DNA of 64,000 bases, taken from the NCBI GenBank assembly GCA_002733415.1, contig NVVR01000003.1, forward strand, positions 100,103 to 164,102, read 5' to 3'. Below are positions 1 to 9,505 of the stretch, piece after piece (the first letter of the stretch is position 1; every line of letters starts with the position of its first letter). The notes beneath the pieces were generated by a model that saw only the letters and a list, made by a program, of their open reading frames with translations, was not told where the DNA came from and did no database searches. This DNA is from Kordia sp. (lineage in GTDB: Bacteria > Bacteroidota > Bacteroidia > Flavobacteriales > Flavobacteriaceae). The position numbers and the translations under genes were made by a program.

Positions 1-952
1 CACTAATTACAGTTTCAACAGTTCCTACACCATGTTTTGCATTTAAATCAGCAGTAATCTTTTCAAGTAGCGCTTTACGTTTTTGAAATTTATCCATGTC
101 ATGATCCCTAACAATTAAGCCGATGTTAGTTTCTTCTACTTTTCCTTCAATTCCGTATAAGTGAAAAAACCCTTCATACCCTGAAGTCTTTTCAGGAACT
201 TCTTGTTCTGGTAAAGCAGCAATAAATTCGTTTGCAATTAACATAGCGTTAATTAGTTTTCCTTTTGCATAACCAGGGTGAACAATTTTACCGTTTACTT
301 TAATTTTAGCACCAGCTGCATTAAAGTTTTCGTATTCTAATTCACCAACTTGACTACCATCCATTGTGTATGCCCAGTCAGCAGCGAATTTATCTACATC
401 AAATTTATGAGCGCCTCTACCAATTTCTTCATCAGGAGTAAACCCTATACGAACTTTACCGTGTTTGATTTCCGGATTATTAATTAGGTGTTCCATGGCA
501 CACATAATTTCCGTAATACCAGCTTTGTCATCAGCTCCTAGAAGGGTAGTTCCATCAGTAGTGATTAAAGTTTGCCCTTTGTACATCAATAAATCTTCAA
601 AATAATCAGGAGACAATACAATGTTTTTTTCTTTATTTAAAAGAATATCACCACCGTCATAATTAGGGATAATTTGAGGTTTTACATTAGCACCAGTGTA
701 ATCAGGAGTGGTATCAAAATGCGATACAAAACCAATTGTTGGTACTTCATGGTTAACATTACTAGGTAAAGTTGCCATAATGTAAGCATGTTTATCTATG
801 GTAACATCTTCCATTCCCATAGCTTTTAATTCATCAACCAATTTATTGGCTAAATCCCATTGTTTTTCAGTACTCGGGCAAGTGTCTGAATTTGGATCTG
901 ATTCGGTATCAATAGTTACATAACTGATAAAACGGTCTATAATGTGTTGCAT
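1..952 (-). CDS. pepT: Peptidase T (tripeptide aminopeptidase), C-terminus cut by window edge
   Basis: Reading the minus strand from the ATG at 952-950 gives about 317 residues starting MQHIIDRFISYVTIDTESD. Visible M20 metallopeptidase landmarks are HFDTTPD (first zinc ligand and neighbouring Asp), GADDKAGI (bridging Asp), DEEIGRGA (catalytic Glu pair) and TMDGS (zinc Asp). This order and spacing are those of PepT, a cytoplasmic di-zinc enzyme that removes the N-terminal residue from tripeptides. The family is about 410 residues, so roughly 90 C-terminal residues lie outside the window. It is divergent from the thioesterase gene at 1104. Function is confident from the motifs; the tripeptide specificity is family knowledge. 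Confidence 0.93.
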   Translation of the reverse strand, partial: MQHIIDRFISYVTIDTESDPNSDTCPSTEKQWDLANKLVDELKAMGMEDVTIDKHAYIMATLPSNVNHEVPTIGFVSHFDTTPDYTGANVKPQIIPNYDGGDILLNKEKNIVLSPDYFEDLLMYKGQTLITTDGTTLLGADDKAGITEIMCAMEHLINNPEIKHGKVRIGFTPDEEIGRGAHKFDVDKFAADWAYTMDGSQVGELEYENFNAAGAKIKVNGKIVHPGYAKGKLINAMLIANEFIAALPEQEVPEKTSGYEGFFHLYGIEGKVEETNIGLIVRDHDMDKFQKRKALLEKITADLNAKHGVGTVETVIS

Positions 953-1103
953 GCTATATTTTTTTCACGAAAATAATTGTATTTATTTAAATAACATAAT
1001 TTGCTAGTGGTAAAAGCGTTATTTTAAACTCTAAATTATATGTTAATTTAATTGTCATGAGCTTTTTTTGTAGTAATTTTCAGAAAACAATAGCTAAGAA
1101 CCT

Positions 1104-1976
1104 ATGAAAACAGTTTCGGAATTATTAAACATATTAAGGCTTGATAAGCTTTCAGAACTTAGTTTTAAAGGAGTGAATGAAACTGTAGGAACACCAACGG
1201 TGTTTGGAGGACAAGTTTTAGCACAATCCATAAACGCAGCATATAATACCATAACTAATGGTAGAGTTTTACATTCGCTGCATTCCTATTTTTTAGAACC
1301 AGGTGATTTAAACCTACCTATAACATTTGATGTTGCTATAATGCGTGATGGAGGAAGTTTTTCTACCCGTAGAGTTACAGCTAAACAAGGTGAATCGGTT
1401 ATTTTTATTTTAGCAGCTTCGTTTCATAAAATAGAAGAAGGGTACGAGCACCAGGTTGAAATGAAATCAGATATCAAACAACCAGAAGAATTATTGAGTT
1501 GGAATGATATGCTTAATCAGTTTGGTGATTTTTTACCACAGACTGTAAAGAATTTTTTAAATGTACCTAGACCAATTTCTTTTAAACCTACCAAGATTGT
1601 AAATCCGTTAGAGAAAAAAGATTTACTTCCGTATTCTGATGTATGGTTTAAGTTTAAATGTGCAAATGAAGAATTGTCTTTAGCAGAAAAACAACAAATG
1701 CTAACCTATGTTTCTGATTATAATATTTTAACAACAGCATTAAATATCCATGCGAGTAAAGCGCACTTTGGAAATACACAAATGGCTAGTCTAGATCATT
1801 CCATGTGGTTTTTTAGAGATTTTGATATAGACGACTGGTTGTTGTTTTCAATAGATGTACCAAGTACGCACGGAGCACGAGGTTTTTCAAGAGGGAATAT
1901 TTACACTCGAGAAGGGAAACTAGTGGCTTCCGTTACTCAAGAAGGATTGATGCGGCCTATGAGGAAGAAAGATTAG
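1104..1976 (+). CDS. tesB: Acyl-CoA thioesterase II (TesB family)
   Basis: The 290-residue protein has the double-hotdog arrangement of TesB: an N-terminal hotdog with TVFGGQVLAQSINAA and a C-terminal hotdog with SLDHSMWFFRDF and VASVTQEGLMRP. The Asp of LDHSMWF, the Ser/Thr of VPSTHGARG and the Gln of VTQEG correspond to the Asp-Thr-Gln catalytic network known in TesB. The expected reaction is hydrolysis of medium- and long-chain acyl-CoA to free fatty acid and CoA in the cytoplasm. Length is normal for the family. The gene stands alone, divergent from pepT. A decayed copy of its last ~25 codons follows 140 bp downstream (2113-2196). Confidence 0.93.
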   Translation: MKTVSELLNILRLDKLSELSFKGVNETVGTPTVFGGQVLAQSINAAYNTITNGRVLHSLHSYFLEPGDLNLPITFDVAIMRDGGSFSTRRVTAKQGESVIFILAASFHKIEEGYEHQVEMKSDIKQPEELLSWNDMLNQFGDFLPQTVKNFLNVPRPISFKPTKIVNPLEKKDLLPYSDVWFKFKCANEELSLAEKQQMLTYVSDYNILTTALNIHASKAHFGNTQMASLDHSMWFFRDFDIDDWLLFSIDVPSTHGARGFSRGNIYTREGKLVASVTQEGLMRPMRKKD

Positions 1977-1984
1977 TTTCTTGT

Positions 1985-2088
1985 GCGATTTCTCCTAAAG
2001 TCGAAATGACTAGGGGTTTTAATATATAACAGTTTTCTAATTCTACTGTTATTTCGAAGCGAAACGTAGAGAAGAGAGAAATCACATA
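1985..2088. repeat. Dispersed palindromic element (gatttctc ... cgaaat type)
   Basis: The left end reads gatttctcctaaagtcgaaatgac and the right end, read backwards, repeats gatttctc ... cgaaataac, so the element forms an imperfect inverted repeat of about 100 bp. Short palindromes with 'cgaaatgac' and 'gagaaatc' ends are scattered through many flavobacterial genomes (recollection, not searched). It sits between tesB and a duplicated fragment of the tesB tail, so it may have arrived with, or caused, that duplication. Confidence 0.55.
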
Positions 2089-2112
2089 CTGAAAGCAACA
2101 AATTAGATTTTA

Positions 2113-2196
2113 TAAAGGTATTAGATATACTCATGAAGGAAAATCAGGGGCTTCCGTTACTCAAGAAGGCTTGATGCGACCGATGAGGAAGAAGTA
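2113..2196 (+). pseudogene. Duplicated fragment of the tesB 3' end
   Basis: In one frame this stretch encodes GIRYTHEGKSGASVTQEGL followed by MRPMRKK and a stop. The intact tesB gene ends GNIYTREGKLVASVTQEGL followed by MRPMRKKD. The DNA is also nearly identical over the last 50 bases. There is no upstream reading frame to support it, so it is a remnant of a partial duplication or of a second tesB copy that was deleted. It lies directly after the palindromic element at 1985-2088. Confidence 0.8.
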
Positions 2197-2297
2197 GTAA
2201 TTGTTTATCAGGGTTTTATATGTTTTTACTATAAAACATGTTTTTTGTCTGTGTGATAATTTAATTGTTTATTAGCAATCTAACTAACTAATTCTTT

Positions 2298-4390
2298 ATG
2301 AAAAAATACTACTTTTTACTACTTACTATTTTTATGGTAAGTTTTACTCAAGCTCAAATTGTAACTATTCCAGACGCTAATTTTAAAGCACTACTTGTTA
2401 ATACGAATATTGCAGATTTAGACGGGGACGGGAATTTCGGTGAATTTGTAGATGCTAATGATGATGGAGAAATACAAGAAAGTGAGGCTATATCTGTTAA
2501 GGGACTGTTTTTTGGGGGAATAATATTAACTCATTAGAAGGGATAGAGTACTTTACTAGTTTAGAAATTTTAGCTTGTACTAACAATAATTTAGTTAGTT
2601 TAGATTTAAGCGCTAATACATCTCTGTATAAGGTTTGGTGTAAGGATAACAACTTAAATATTATAAATGTGAATGGTTGTACTTCTTTATTTGAACTTTG
2701 GTATTCAAATAATAACTTAATTAATTTAGACGTTAGTACAAACGTTAATTTAGATGCTTTAATTTGTGAATCAAATAACTTTACTGACTTAGATTTAAGT
2801 TCAAATATTAATTTAACTTATTTAGCTTGTCAATCTAATAATCTAAATACTTTAAATTTAAAAAATGGAAGTACTATTCAGGGAACTAATGATTTATATT
2901 TTCCTAATAATCCAAATTTAGCTTATATCTGTATAGATGAAGAAGAGTTAAGTCAAGTACAAAACTTAGTTGATAGTTATGGTTATAGCAATTGTGCTGT
3001 AAATACCTATTGTACCTTTACACCAGGAGGTGATTTTTATGAGGTTACTGGAGAAGCTAGATTTGATACTAACATAAACGGATGTGATGCGGGAGATAGC
3101 TATTACCCTTACTTGCAATATAATATTACAGACGGTACTACATCCGCAACTTTTATAACAAATACATTAGGTGAATATTACTTTCCTGTAGAAGCGGGTA
3201 GTTATACAATTACTCCTCAAGTTGAAAACCCAACCTATTTTAATGTTTCACCAACAAGTTTGGTGGTAAACTTCCCAACTAATATGAGCCCTTATACACA
3301 AGATTTTTGTGTAACTCCAAATGGGGCATTTAATGATTTAGAAATTGTTTTATTACCAATAAATCAAGCTAGTGCTGGTTTTGAAGCAGAATACCAATTA
3401 GTATATAAAAACAAAGGGAATACAACATTGTCAGGAAGTGTTGATTTTTCGTTTAATGATGATTTAATGGATTTTGTTTCAGCTTTGCCAATAGTAGATG
3501 TGCAAACAACTGGAGGTTTAACTTGGAATTATACCAGCTTACAGCCGTTTGAAACAAGAACTATTGAATTCATTATGAATATCAATACACCAACGGACCC
3601 AAGTTTCCCAGTAAACGAAGATGATGTGCTAGATTATACTACAACTATTAACCCAGTTGCTGGAGATGAAACACCAATCGATAATGTTTCTGAATTACAC
3701 CAAACAGTAGTAAATTTTTATGATCCAAATGACAAAACTTGTTTGGAAGGTAAAACAATAGCTCCATCTGAAGTAGGGGAGTATGTACATTATGTAATAC
3801 GATTTGAAAATACAGGATCGTCAAATGCTATAAATATTGTAGTTAGGGATGTTATTGATACTAACATGTATGATGTAAGTACATTAATACCATTACATGG
3901 AAGTCATGAGTATACTACGAGAATTAAAAACACAAATGAAGTAGAGTTTATATTTGAAAACATTAACCTGCCATTTGATAATGCTAATAATGATGGTTTT
4001 GTTGCCTTTAAAATAAAAACGCTACCTACTTTAGTAGTAAATGATACTTTTGAAAATGAAGCAGAGATATATTTTGATTATAATTTTCCTATTATAACTG
4101 ATAAAGAAATTACTACGATTGTAAACCCTTTAGGAGTTTCTAATTATATTTTAGATTCGAGCCTTAAGATTTATCCTAAGCCAACAAATGATTTTATTAA
4201 AATTTCAGGAAAAAACAATTTAAAAAGTATTGCATTATATGATATTAATGGAAGGTTGTTGCAAGAAGTAAAGGTTTTAGGAAACCAAATAGAAAAAGAA
4301 ATAGGGTTACATCAATTAGCTAGTGGTATTTATCTAATTAAAGTAACTTCAAGTAAAGGGGTATTAATAGATAAAATAATTAAAGAATAA
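2298..4390 (+). pseudogene. Frameshifted leucine-rich-repeat-like protein with T9SS sorting domain
   Basis: Two frames form one gene. Frame one starts at 2298 with a signal peptide (MKKYYFLLLTIFMVSFTQAQ) and IVTIPDANFKALLV, then reads through an Asp-rich linker and stops at 2537. Removing the frame error at the T6G5 run (2508-2518; one base short) continues as NNINSLEGIEYFTSLEILAC and runs to 4390. The joined protein has repeats of the LDLS.N..L..L.C..NNL kind (about residues 80-200), then beta-rich domains with a FENTGSSNAINIVVRD motif, and ends with a type-A T9SS sorting domain (LKIYPKPTNDFIKISG ... GIYLIKVTSSKG). It would be exported and surface-anchored or released. The frameshift could be real decay, phase variation in the homopolymer, or a sequencing error. 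ORFs from 2298-2537 and 2669-4390 would be called separately by gene finders. Confidence 0.8.
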
Positions 4391-4419
4391 CTTTACCAAC
4401 TGTGATTTAGAGAGAATAC

Positions 4420-4462
4420 GTCAGTTCGAGTGATTTTCGATAGAAAATTGTATCGAGAATAG
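4420..4462. repeat. Dispersed palindromic element (ttcgagtgattttcga type)
   Basis: The sequence gttcgagtgattttcga is followed by tagaaaattgtatcgagaat; the two halves pair imperfectly into a hairpin. This 'TCGAGTGATTTT...AAAATTGTATCGAGAA' pattern is a recurrent intergenic palindrome in flavobacteria (recollection, not searched). A second small perfect hairpin, tagtattt with aaatacta, follows at 4461-4484. Both lie after the T9SS gene and before a strong terminator. Confidence 0.5.
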
Positions 4463-4502
4463 TATTTGAGTTGCTAAATACTAAAATCGAATTCAGATTA
4501 TA

Positions 4503-4542
4503 AAAAAAAGACATTATAGCTGCGGTTATAATGTCTTTTTTT
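4503..4542. terminator. Rho-independent terminator, bidirectional
   Basis: A 16-bp perfect stem (4503-4518 with 4527-4542) around an 8-base loop. The A-run on the left and T-run on the right make it usable in both directions. It separates the T9SS gene from pyrD. Confidence 0.85.
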
Positions 4543-4559
4543 CTTCCAATAACAATGCG

Positions 4560-4567
4560 TACTTTTG
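4560..4567 (+). promoter_or_regulatory. Probable -7 box of pyrD promoter
   Basis: TACTTTTG fits the Bacteroidota -7 consensus TAnnTTTG and lies 20 bases before the pyrD start codon at 4587, immediately after the terminator. No good -33 TTTG was required for this call. Confidence 0.5.
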
Positions 4568-4586
4568 CATAAATCAAAAAATAAGC

Positions 4587-5621
4587 ATGTATAAAAGCCT
4601 TATTCGCCCAATTTTTTTCGCTTTCGATCCTGAAAAAATTCATCATTTCACCTTTAGTTTAATAAAAATAGCAAGTAAAATACCTGGGGTTTCAAGTATT
4701 TTTAAAAGCTTATACCAAGTAAAAGATTCAAGGTTAGAGCGAACAGTTTTTGGATTAACATTTCCTAATCCAGTAGGATTGGCTGCAGGATTTGACAAAG
4801 AAGCAAAACTATACAACGAATTATCAAATTTTGGATTTGGATTTATTGAAATAGGAACCATTACTCCAAAGGCTCAAGTGGGAAATCCTAAAAAGCGTTT
4901 ATTTCGTTTAAAAGAAGACAATGCTATTATCAATCGGATGGGATTCAACAATCAGGGAGTTGAAGCGGCAATTAAAAACTTAAAAAATAAACGTTCTAAC
5001 TTGATAGTAGGAGGGAATATTGGTAAAAATACCGACACTCAACCTGAAGATTACACAGCAGATTATGCAGTGTGTTTTAAAGCATTGCATCCGTATGTAG
5101 ATTATTTTGTGGTTAATGTAAGTTGCCCGAATGTAGGAAGTCATGCAAAACTACAAGACAAAGGATACTTGTTAGAATTATTAGGTGCTTTAAAAGAGTT
5201 GAACAATAAAGAAACTGTTCAAAAGCCGATAGTTTTAAAGATCGCTCCAGACTTAAATAATAAGCAATTAGATGAAATTATTGAAGTTGTTGCTGAAACA
5301 AAAATAGATGGTGTAATAGCATCAAATACTTCAATGGACAGAGAAGGTCTTAAAGCAACTAACGAGCAACTAAATGCTATAGGAAACGGTGGAGTAAGCG
5401 GTAAACCAGTTGCTGACAAAAGTACAGCGGTAATTAAATATTTATCAGATCATTCCAACAAAGCATTTCCGATAATAGGAGTTGGAGGAATACATTCTGC
5501 TCAAGATGCCCTAGATAAAATAAATGCCGGAGCAACCTTAGTACAAGTGTTCACAGGTTTTATTTATGAAGGACCAAAATTGGTTAAGGATATTAATAAA
5601 GCGATATTGAAAGGACTTTAA
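4587..5621 (+). CDS. pyrD: Dihydroorotate dehydrogenase, quinone-type (class 2)
   Basis: The 344-residue protein has the class 2 N-terminal extension ([20 protein letters not shown]), which in this family forms the membrane- and quinone-binding helices. The FMN barrel follows: [56 protein letters not shown] and [11 protein letters not shown]. It oxidises dihydroorotate to orotate in pyrimidine synthesis and passes electrons to quinone. Odd point: the catalytic-base position (residue 180, in NVSCPN) is Cys, as in class 1 enzymes; E. coli and human class 2 enzymes have Ser there (NISSPN / NVSSPN). The gene is monocistronic with its own promoter; downstream is decayed DNA. Confidence 0.95.
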   Translation: MYKSLIRPIFFAFDPEKIHHFTFSLIKIASKIPGVSSIFKSLYQVKDSRLERTVFGLTFPNPVGLAAGFDKEAKLYNELSNFGFGFIEIGTITPKAQVGNPKKRLFRLKEDNAIINRMGFNNQGVEAAIKNLKNKRSNLIVGGNIGKNTDTQPEDYTADYAVCFKALHPYVDYFVVNVSCPNVGSHAKLQDKGYLLELLGALKELNNKETVQKPIVLKIAPDLNNKQLDEIIEVVAETKIDGVIASNTSMDREGLKATNEQLNAIGNGGVSGKPVADKSTAVIKYLSDHSNKAFPIIGVGGIHSAQDALDKINAGATLVQVFTGFIYEGPKLVKDINKAILKGL

Positions 5622-5639
5622 AATATATTTAATCAATTA

Positions 5640-5935
5640 AAAAATCAGGGTGTTGTTTGTAAAATGAATTCCAAAATTCAGAGTCATATTCAGCAGTGTT
5701 TAGTTTATTTTTTCTATAGGTAGTTCAATAATAAACTTAGCACTTAGCAACTGTAGTGTCATTGCTAAAAATGATAACATTAATAGTAGGGTATCCAATA
5801 ACGCTACATTTGAAAAGACTTCGAGGCCTAGCCATCTACCTAAAACTAAATTTTATAAATAGTTTCCGGCGTTCACTAATAATATACATATCATGAACTG
5901 TTGCGAAGTACTGAGTTTTATTTTATATTTTAAAG
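5640..5935 (-). pseudogene. Remnant of a hydrophobic protein, unrecognised
   Basis: No intact gene lies between pyrD and 6364. On the minus strand, broken frames spell a hydrophobic stretch (GLEVFSNVALLDTLLLMLSF, then LAMTLQLLSAKFIIELP) followed after a frame change by AEYDSEFWNSFYKQHPDF. This looks like the C-terminal part of a membrane protein that has gathered stops and frameshifts. I do not recognise the family. It lies downstream of the STAS remnant on the same strand, so the two may once have been one operon. Confidence 0.35.
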
Positions 5936-5952
5936 AGCAATTATTTTTCTTT

Positions 5953-6268
5953 TTATAAGAAATCTGATTTAATTACATAATTTAATTTTTTAATAGCATT
6001 AGAAATTTTCTTGTTGGTTTTTCCTATAACATAAAATATGACATTACTTTTGGTAGCTTTTTATATAAATTAACAATACAATTTATACCTGACGTATCAA
6101 TACTATTTAACTTCTCTAAACTTAGGACTACTTTTGATTTATTGTTAAAAAGGAATTCAAAATAGATTTTAATTTTTTAGAATTGCTTGAAGCTAAATTC
6201 CCTTCAATTTCAAATATTTCTTGAGTATAACATATTATTTTTTAGTCGTTAATATACGCCAAGGTCAT
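5953..6268 (-). pseudogene. STAS-domain protein (anti-anti-sigma type), inactivated
   Basis: Minus-strand reading from ATG at 6268 gives MTLAYIND, then a stop, then CYTQEIFEIEGNLASSNSKK. After frame changes it continues VVLSLEKLNSIDTSGINCIV and then FYVIGKTNKKISN ... KLNYVIKSDF. The core 'LSLEKLNSIDTSGINCIVNL' matches the conserved IDTSG segment of STAS domains, where the Ser is the phosphorylation site in anti-anti-sigma factors. At least one in-frame stop and two frameshifts break it. Such genes in flavobacteria often sit with response regulators and exopolysaccharide genes (recollection), which fits the signalling genes that follow. Confidence 0.7.
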
Positions 6269-6363
6269 TTTTTTATTTGTTTTACGTTTTCCATATTCGA
6301 TAGAATAGCACTTGTTATAGATTAATGAGCTTATTATTGCTTGTAACATTAAACACATGTGTT

Positions 6364-7822
6364 ATGGGAAATAAAATAATTATATACAGTTTGGGTTTCG
6401 CATTATTAGTAGTTCAACGAAGTTACTCTCAGGACCCTATTAATAAAGGTCTTTTGCTTTTTGAAAACGGAAAATTCAGTAAGGATGAGGTCTTTTTTTG
6501 AAAGTTTTATGAAAACAAATTATTAAATAAAACTGCCATATTATGTTTTGGTAGAGCAGTTGGCTTTAATGGTGATTTACAAAAAGCGAAAGAGATTTTC
6601 GGTAAGCTGTTATATGATGATTCTAATAATCTAGAATTCCTTATTAATTATTCTGAAGCACTGTTATGGAATAAAGAATATACTATTGCCTTGTTGAATA
6701 ATCTTTAGCTTGAGAATGATTATGCTAATAATCCAATTGTACAATTAGGTTTAGCAAATACTTATAGTAATATTAAAAAATATAAAAGCGAAATAAATCA
6801 TTATAATAAGGGTACAGCAATTGATAATAATATATTGGTTAGCGCATATTCATCGTGCAAATAATCAAGATAGAGAAGCACTAGGGGTAATTGCAAATTG
6901 ATTAATTATTGATGTCAATAACACTAGAATTGAGTGAGTTGAAAAAGATAGTTATTAATGCCTATAAAATTTATATACATCAAAAAAACCGTGTTACTAA
7001 CGATAGTGATAAAAATACATCGAAAAATGTAACAACATAGATTAATATTCCTATCGATACAAAAATTCATTTGCAGTAGTTTATCAATACAGAAATAAGA
7101 GAACAGAATTATTGAAGATAGAGCGATTCAAAATATTTTCGGATTAACATTTAAAAAAGATTTAACTAATCAAATTGAGTTTGCAGGTAATTTAAGTTAT
7201 CTACTATCTAAAGAGATGATTAAAAACGATAATATAATTTTATAAGGTGAAAGTAGAAATGAGGCCTACTTTTAATCTATCATTTAGTGTTAATTATCAA
7301 AAAGAGTTTCATAATTTAATGCGAAATTTCTTGATTAAAAAATCACTCAAAACCATTTTTTTTTGCAAATTATCATATTTTAACAAAATGGAATATTGGA
7401 TGGTTTGTGCAATACTATTTCACTCAACAATCAGATGATAATATAAGAAATTTGTGATTTAACTCATTATATTATGTCTTAAAAAAAGAGCGTGTTTTTA
7501 AATTTGGATTGAACACTTAAATAATAAACTTTAAGGAAGAATCTCCGGAAATTTATTTTAGTCCAAAGCAATTTTTAGCTTTCGAGGGATTTGTAAATGT
7601 TAAGCTTTCAAAAACTAAAAGTAATTATATAGTAAATGGAAATTTAACTTTTGGATACCAGTACGTTAATAGGGTAGGACAAAACAGTTTTAGAGGAGAG
7701 TTATAATTAGGGCACAAAATAACTTCAAAATTTACGGCAAATACAGTAAGTTATCCTCAAGAACTGCAGCAGGTTTTGAATTTAATGAGTTGGGTATTAA
7801 GTTTAATTACCTATTTCAATAG
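6364..7822 (+). pseudogene. TPR plus outer-membrane beta-barrel protein (YaiO-like), inactivated
   Basis: It starts MGNKIIIYSLGFALLVVQRS, a signal peptide, and reads GLLLFENGKFSKDE before the first stop. Further segments in shifting frames spell TPR-like helices (GRAVGFNGDLQKAKEIFGKL; NLEFLINYSEALLWNKEYTI; PIVQLGLANTYSNIKKYKS). The 3' part encodes beta-barrel-like strands (NYIVNGNLTFGYQYVNRVGQ) and ends GFEFNELGIKFNYLFQ-stop, a typical barrel end. TPR followed by a barrel is the layout of YaiO/PgaA-like proteins. Many stops and frameshifts are spread over the whole length, so this is genuine decay and not one sequencing error. Its end overlaps the 3' end of the convergent LytTR gene. Confidence 0.7.
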
Positions 7823-8509
7823 ATTTAATCTACTCATTAATTCAGATCTGTTTGATCGACTTACAGGGATTACCTCTTTTTTTATCAAGACACTATTATC
7901 CTCAATGTCTACAATTTTTTTTATATTAATGATAAATGACCGGTGAATTTTTAAGAATAAATTATCAGGTAATTTATCTTCAATTTTTTTCATTGTTGTA
8001 TGAACAATATGATTTTTTGTTTCAGTTTTTATATTAATATAATCACCCTTAGCTTCAATTAAATAAATATCAGGGATATGAATTTTTACCAAACGTCTAT
8101 CAATATTTACGTACATTTCATGTGCCTCTCTATTATTTACTGATTGCGGAGTTATTTTTGGAGTGTCTATTTTTGTAACTGCCTTAATAAACCTCGGAAG
8201 TTTAATGGGCTTAACTAAATAGTCCACAATACATTTATATTCAAATGCGTTTAAAGCAAATTCTGAATCTGATGTAGTTAATATAATATTTGGAGGATTA
8301 TTTAAACTATCAATAAAATCAAAACCATTTAGTTCAGGCATATGTATGTCTAAAAAAACTAAATCAATTTTATTGTTATTTATAAATTGAATAGCGTCTA
8401 AGGCATTATTAAATTGATTTACAATTTGTATGTGATTAAGTTTTGAGCAATATTGTTCAATAATTGCTCTAGACATTTCTTCGTCGTCTATAATAATACA
8501 TTTCAGCAT
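7811..8509 (-). CDS. LytTR-family response regulator
   Basis: The 232-residue protein has an N-terminal receiver domain (IIIDDEEMSR; phospho-acceptor Asp54 in VFLDIHMP; Lys100 in YLVKP) and a C-terminal LytTR DNA-binding domain (IPDIYLIEAKGDYINIKTET, LFLKIHRSFIINIKKI, IPVSRSNR). All key receiver residues are present, so it should be functional. It starts one base after the stop of the Hpt gene at 8511, so the two form an operon and probably a phosphorelay. The kinase may be the one encoded at 9922. Targets are unknown; the surrounding decayed genes suggest an exopolysaccharide or biofilm locus (inference). Confidence 0.93.
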   Translation of the reverse strand: MLKCIIIDDEEMSRAIIEQYCSKLNHIQIVNQFNNALDAIQFINNNKIDLVFLDIHMPELNGFDFIDSLNNPPNIILTTSDSEFALNAFEYKCIVDYLVKPIKLPRFIKAVTKIDTPKITPQSVNNREAHEMYVNIDRRLVKIHIPDIYLIEAKGDYINIKTETKNHIVHTTMKKIEDKLPDNLFLKIHRSFIINIKKIVDIEDNSVLIKKEVIPVSRSNRSELMSRLNLLK

Positions 8510-8510
8510 A

Positions 8511-8825
8511 TTAAATCTTATTTAAATAATTATCTATTAAATCTAAAATTACAATAAAATCTTCATACGAGTCAAATTTTTCGTCATTCAATTCATTTTC
8601 AAATTTAATAGCTATTTCGTAGCCTTTTTTTAAGCCAAACATATTTATTTTATGTTTCAGTTTATGTACATTCTGTGCAGCAAGAATATATTGATTAGTG
8701 TTATAATTTGACAAAAACTCCTCCTTCTCTAGCGGAAATTCTCTTTTAATTATTGAAATTAACTTGTTTTTAAAAACGGTGTCATTATCAGAAATTTCAT
8801 TTATATAATCGAGATTCGGTTTCAT
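8511..8825 (-). CDS. Histidine phosphotransfer (Hpt) protein
   Basis: A 104-residue, mostly helical protein with the Hpt signature AAQNVHKLKHKINMFGL; His54 of HKLK is the expected phospho-acceptor. It has no other domain, so it is a free-standing phosphotransfer protein that carries phosphate between a kinase-linked receiver and a second regulator. It is immediately upstream of and co-transcribed with the LytTR regulator. The receiver protein at 9506 and the kinase at 9922 are the obvious upstream partners. Confidence 0.85.
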   Translation of the reverse strand: MKPNLDYINEISDNDTVFKNKLISIIKREFPLEKEEFLSNYNTNQYILAAQNVHKLKHKINMFGLKKGYEIAIKFENELNDEKFDSYEDFIVILDLIDNYLNKI

Positions 8826-9159
8826 GTTTAGTTTAATTGTTTAATAAAAAGGGTTAAATATGTTTAATATAACTATAAATATACCTGCATCATTATTTTT
8901 TCTTTAAGATATGCAATTTTCCCTTATTCATACTTCTACTATGTTACATTTCATCTAAACTAAGCCATAATCTAACTATCATTTTGTTTCATTTTAATAA
9001 TAATAATAATAATAATAACAAAACTGTTTATTTAATCAATAATTTTAGGATCTTAAAAAAAGGTAGGCTTAAGGCCCATATATAAAATATACAGACATAA
9101 AAAACTTTTATTTTCCTTATTCAATTAATTTTCATTTCAACCTTTTCACTGGATTATCA
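8826..9159. other. Intergenic DNA without a gene
   Basis: About 330 bp of AT-rich sequence between the Hpt start and a T9SS gene remnant. Apart from a trinucleotide run at 8995-9018 I see no coding frame, terminator or convincing promoter in it. Confidence 0.6.
8995..9018. repeat. (TAA)n microsatellite
   Basis: About eight uninterrupted TAA/AAT units. It lies upstream of the Hpt gene and far from any start codon, so a role in phase variation is not supported. Confidence 0.9.
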
Positions 9160-9393
9160 GTATTGTAGGAAGCTATGCATCTAACGGTACTCCAAATTAT
9201 CTAGAAAGCCCAGGCGATAATGTTAGTATAAATTTATTAGAAAATATTAGTTTATTATTACCTGAGACCTTTTAAGTTTCAACTTACAACCCACATTCCT
9301 CTTGAATGGAATAATTTAAATACTGGGATATATTTCGTGACTATTAAATGTGACTAAATGAATTATAAACTTCTAAAATTAATGATTAAATAA
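9160..9393 (+). pseudogene. Remnant of a T9SS-sorted secreted protein
   Basis: Frames spell VGSYASNGTPNYLESPGDNV and SINLLENISLLLPETF-stop; after a frame change they give LEWNNLNTGIYFVTIKCD, a stop, and MNYKLLKLMIK-stop. The LNTGIYFVTIK...KLLKLMIK ending is a decayed type-A T9SS sorting signal. Upstream sequence gives no longer frame, so only the C-terminal part survives. Confidence 0.6.
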
Positions 9394-9505
9394 AAAGTCT
9401 ATTCATCTATATAAAAAGCCCATTCATCTACAGTTAGAATACATTAAACGACATTATACAGGAAAATTAAACTTTATACCTTAACTTTTTAATAAATAAA
9501 AAAAA

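Noticed and set aside
2508..2520. Programmed -1 frameshift site in the T9SS LRR gene
   Set aside because: The T6G5 run does not give an X XXY YYZ heptamer in the zero frame and no stimulatory hairpin is evident; indel or slippage is simpler.
4407..4646. Minus-strand open frame across the terminator and pyrD start
   Set aside because: It reads through a strong terminator palindrome and the pyrD promoter, has no family features and no ribosome-loading context; it is a shadow frame.
7247..7438. 63-codon plus-strand frame
   Set aside because: It lies inside the decayed YaiO-like gene, and its translation does not match the barrel strands recovered in the neighbouring frames; a by-product of decay.
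8995..9018. TAA repeat as a phase-variable promoter
   Set aside because: It is about 170 bases from the nearest start codon (8825, minus) and is not placed between promoter elements.
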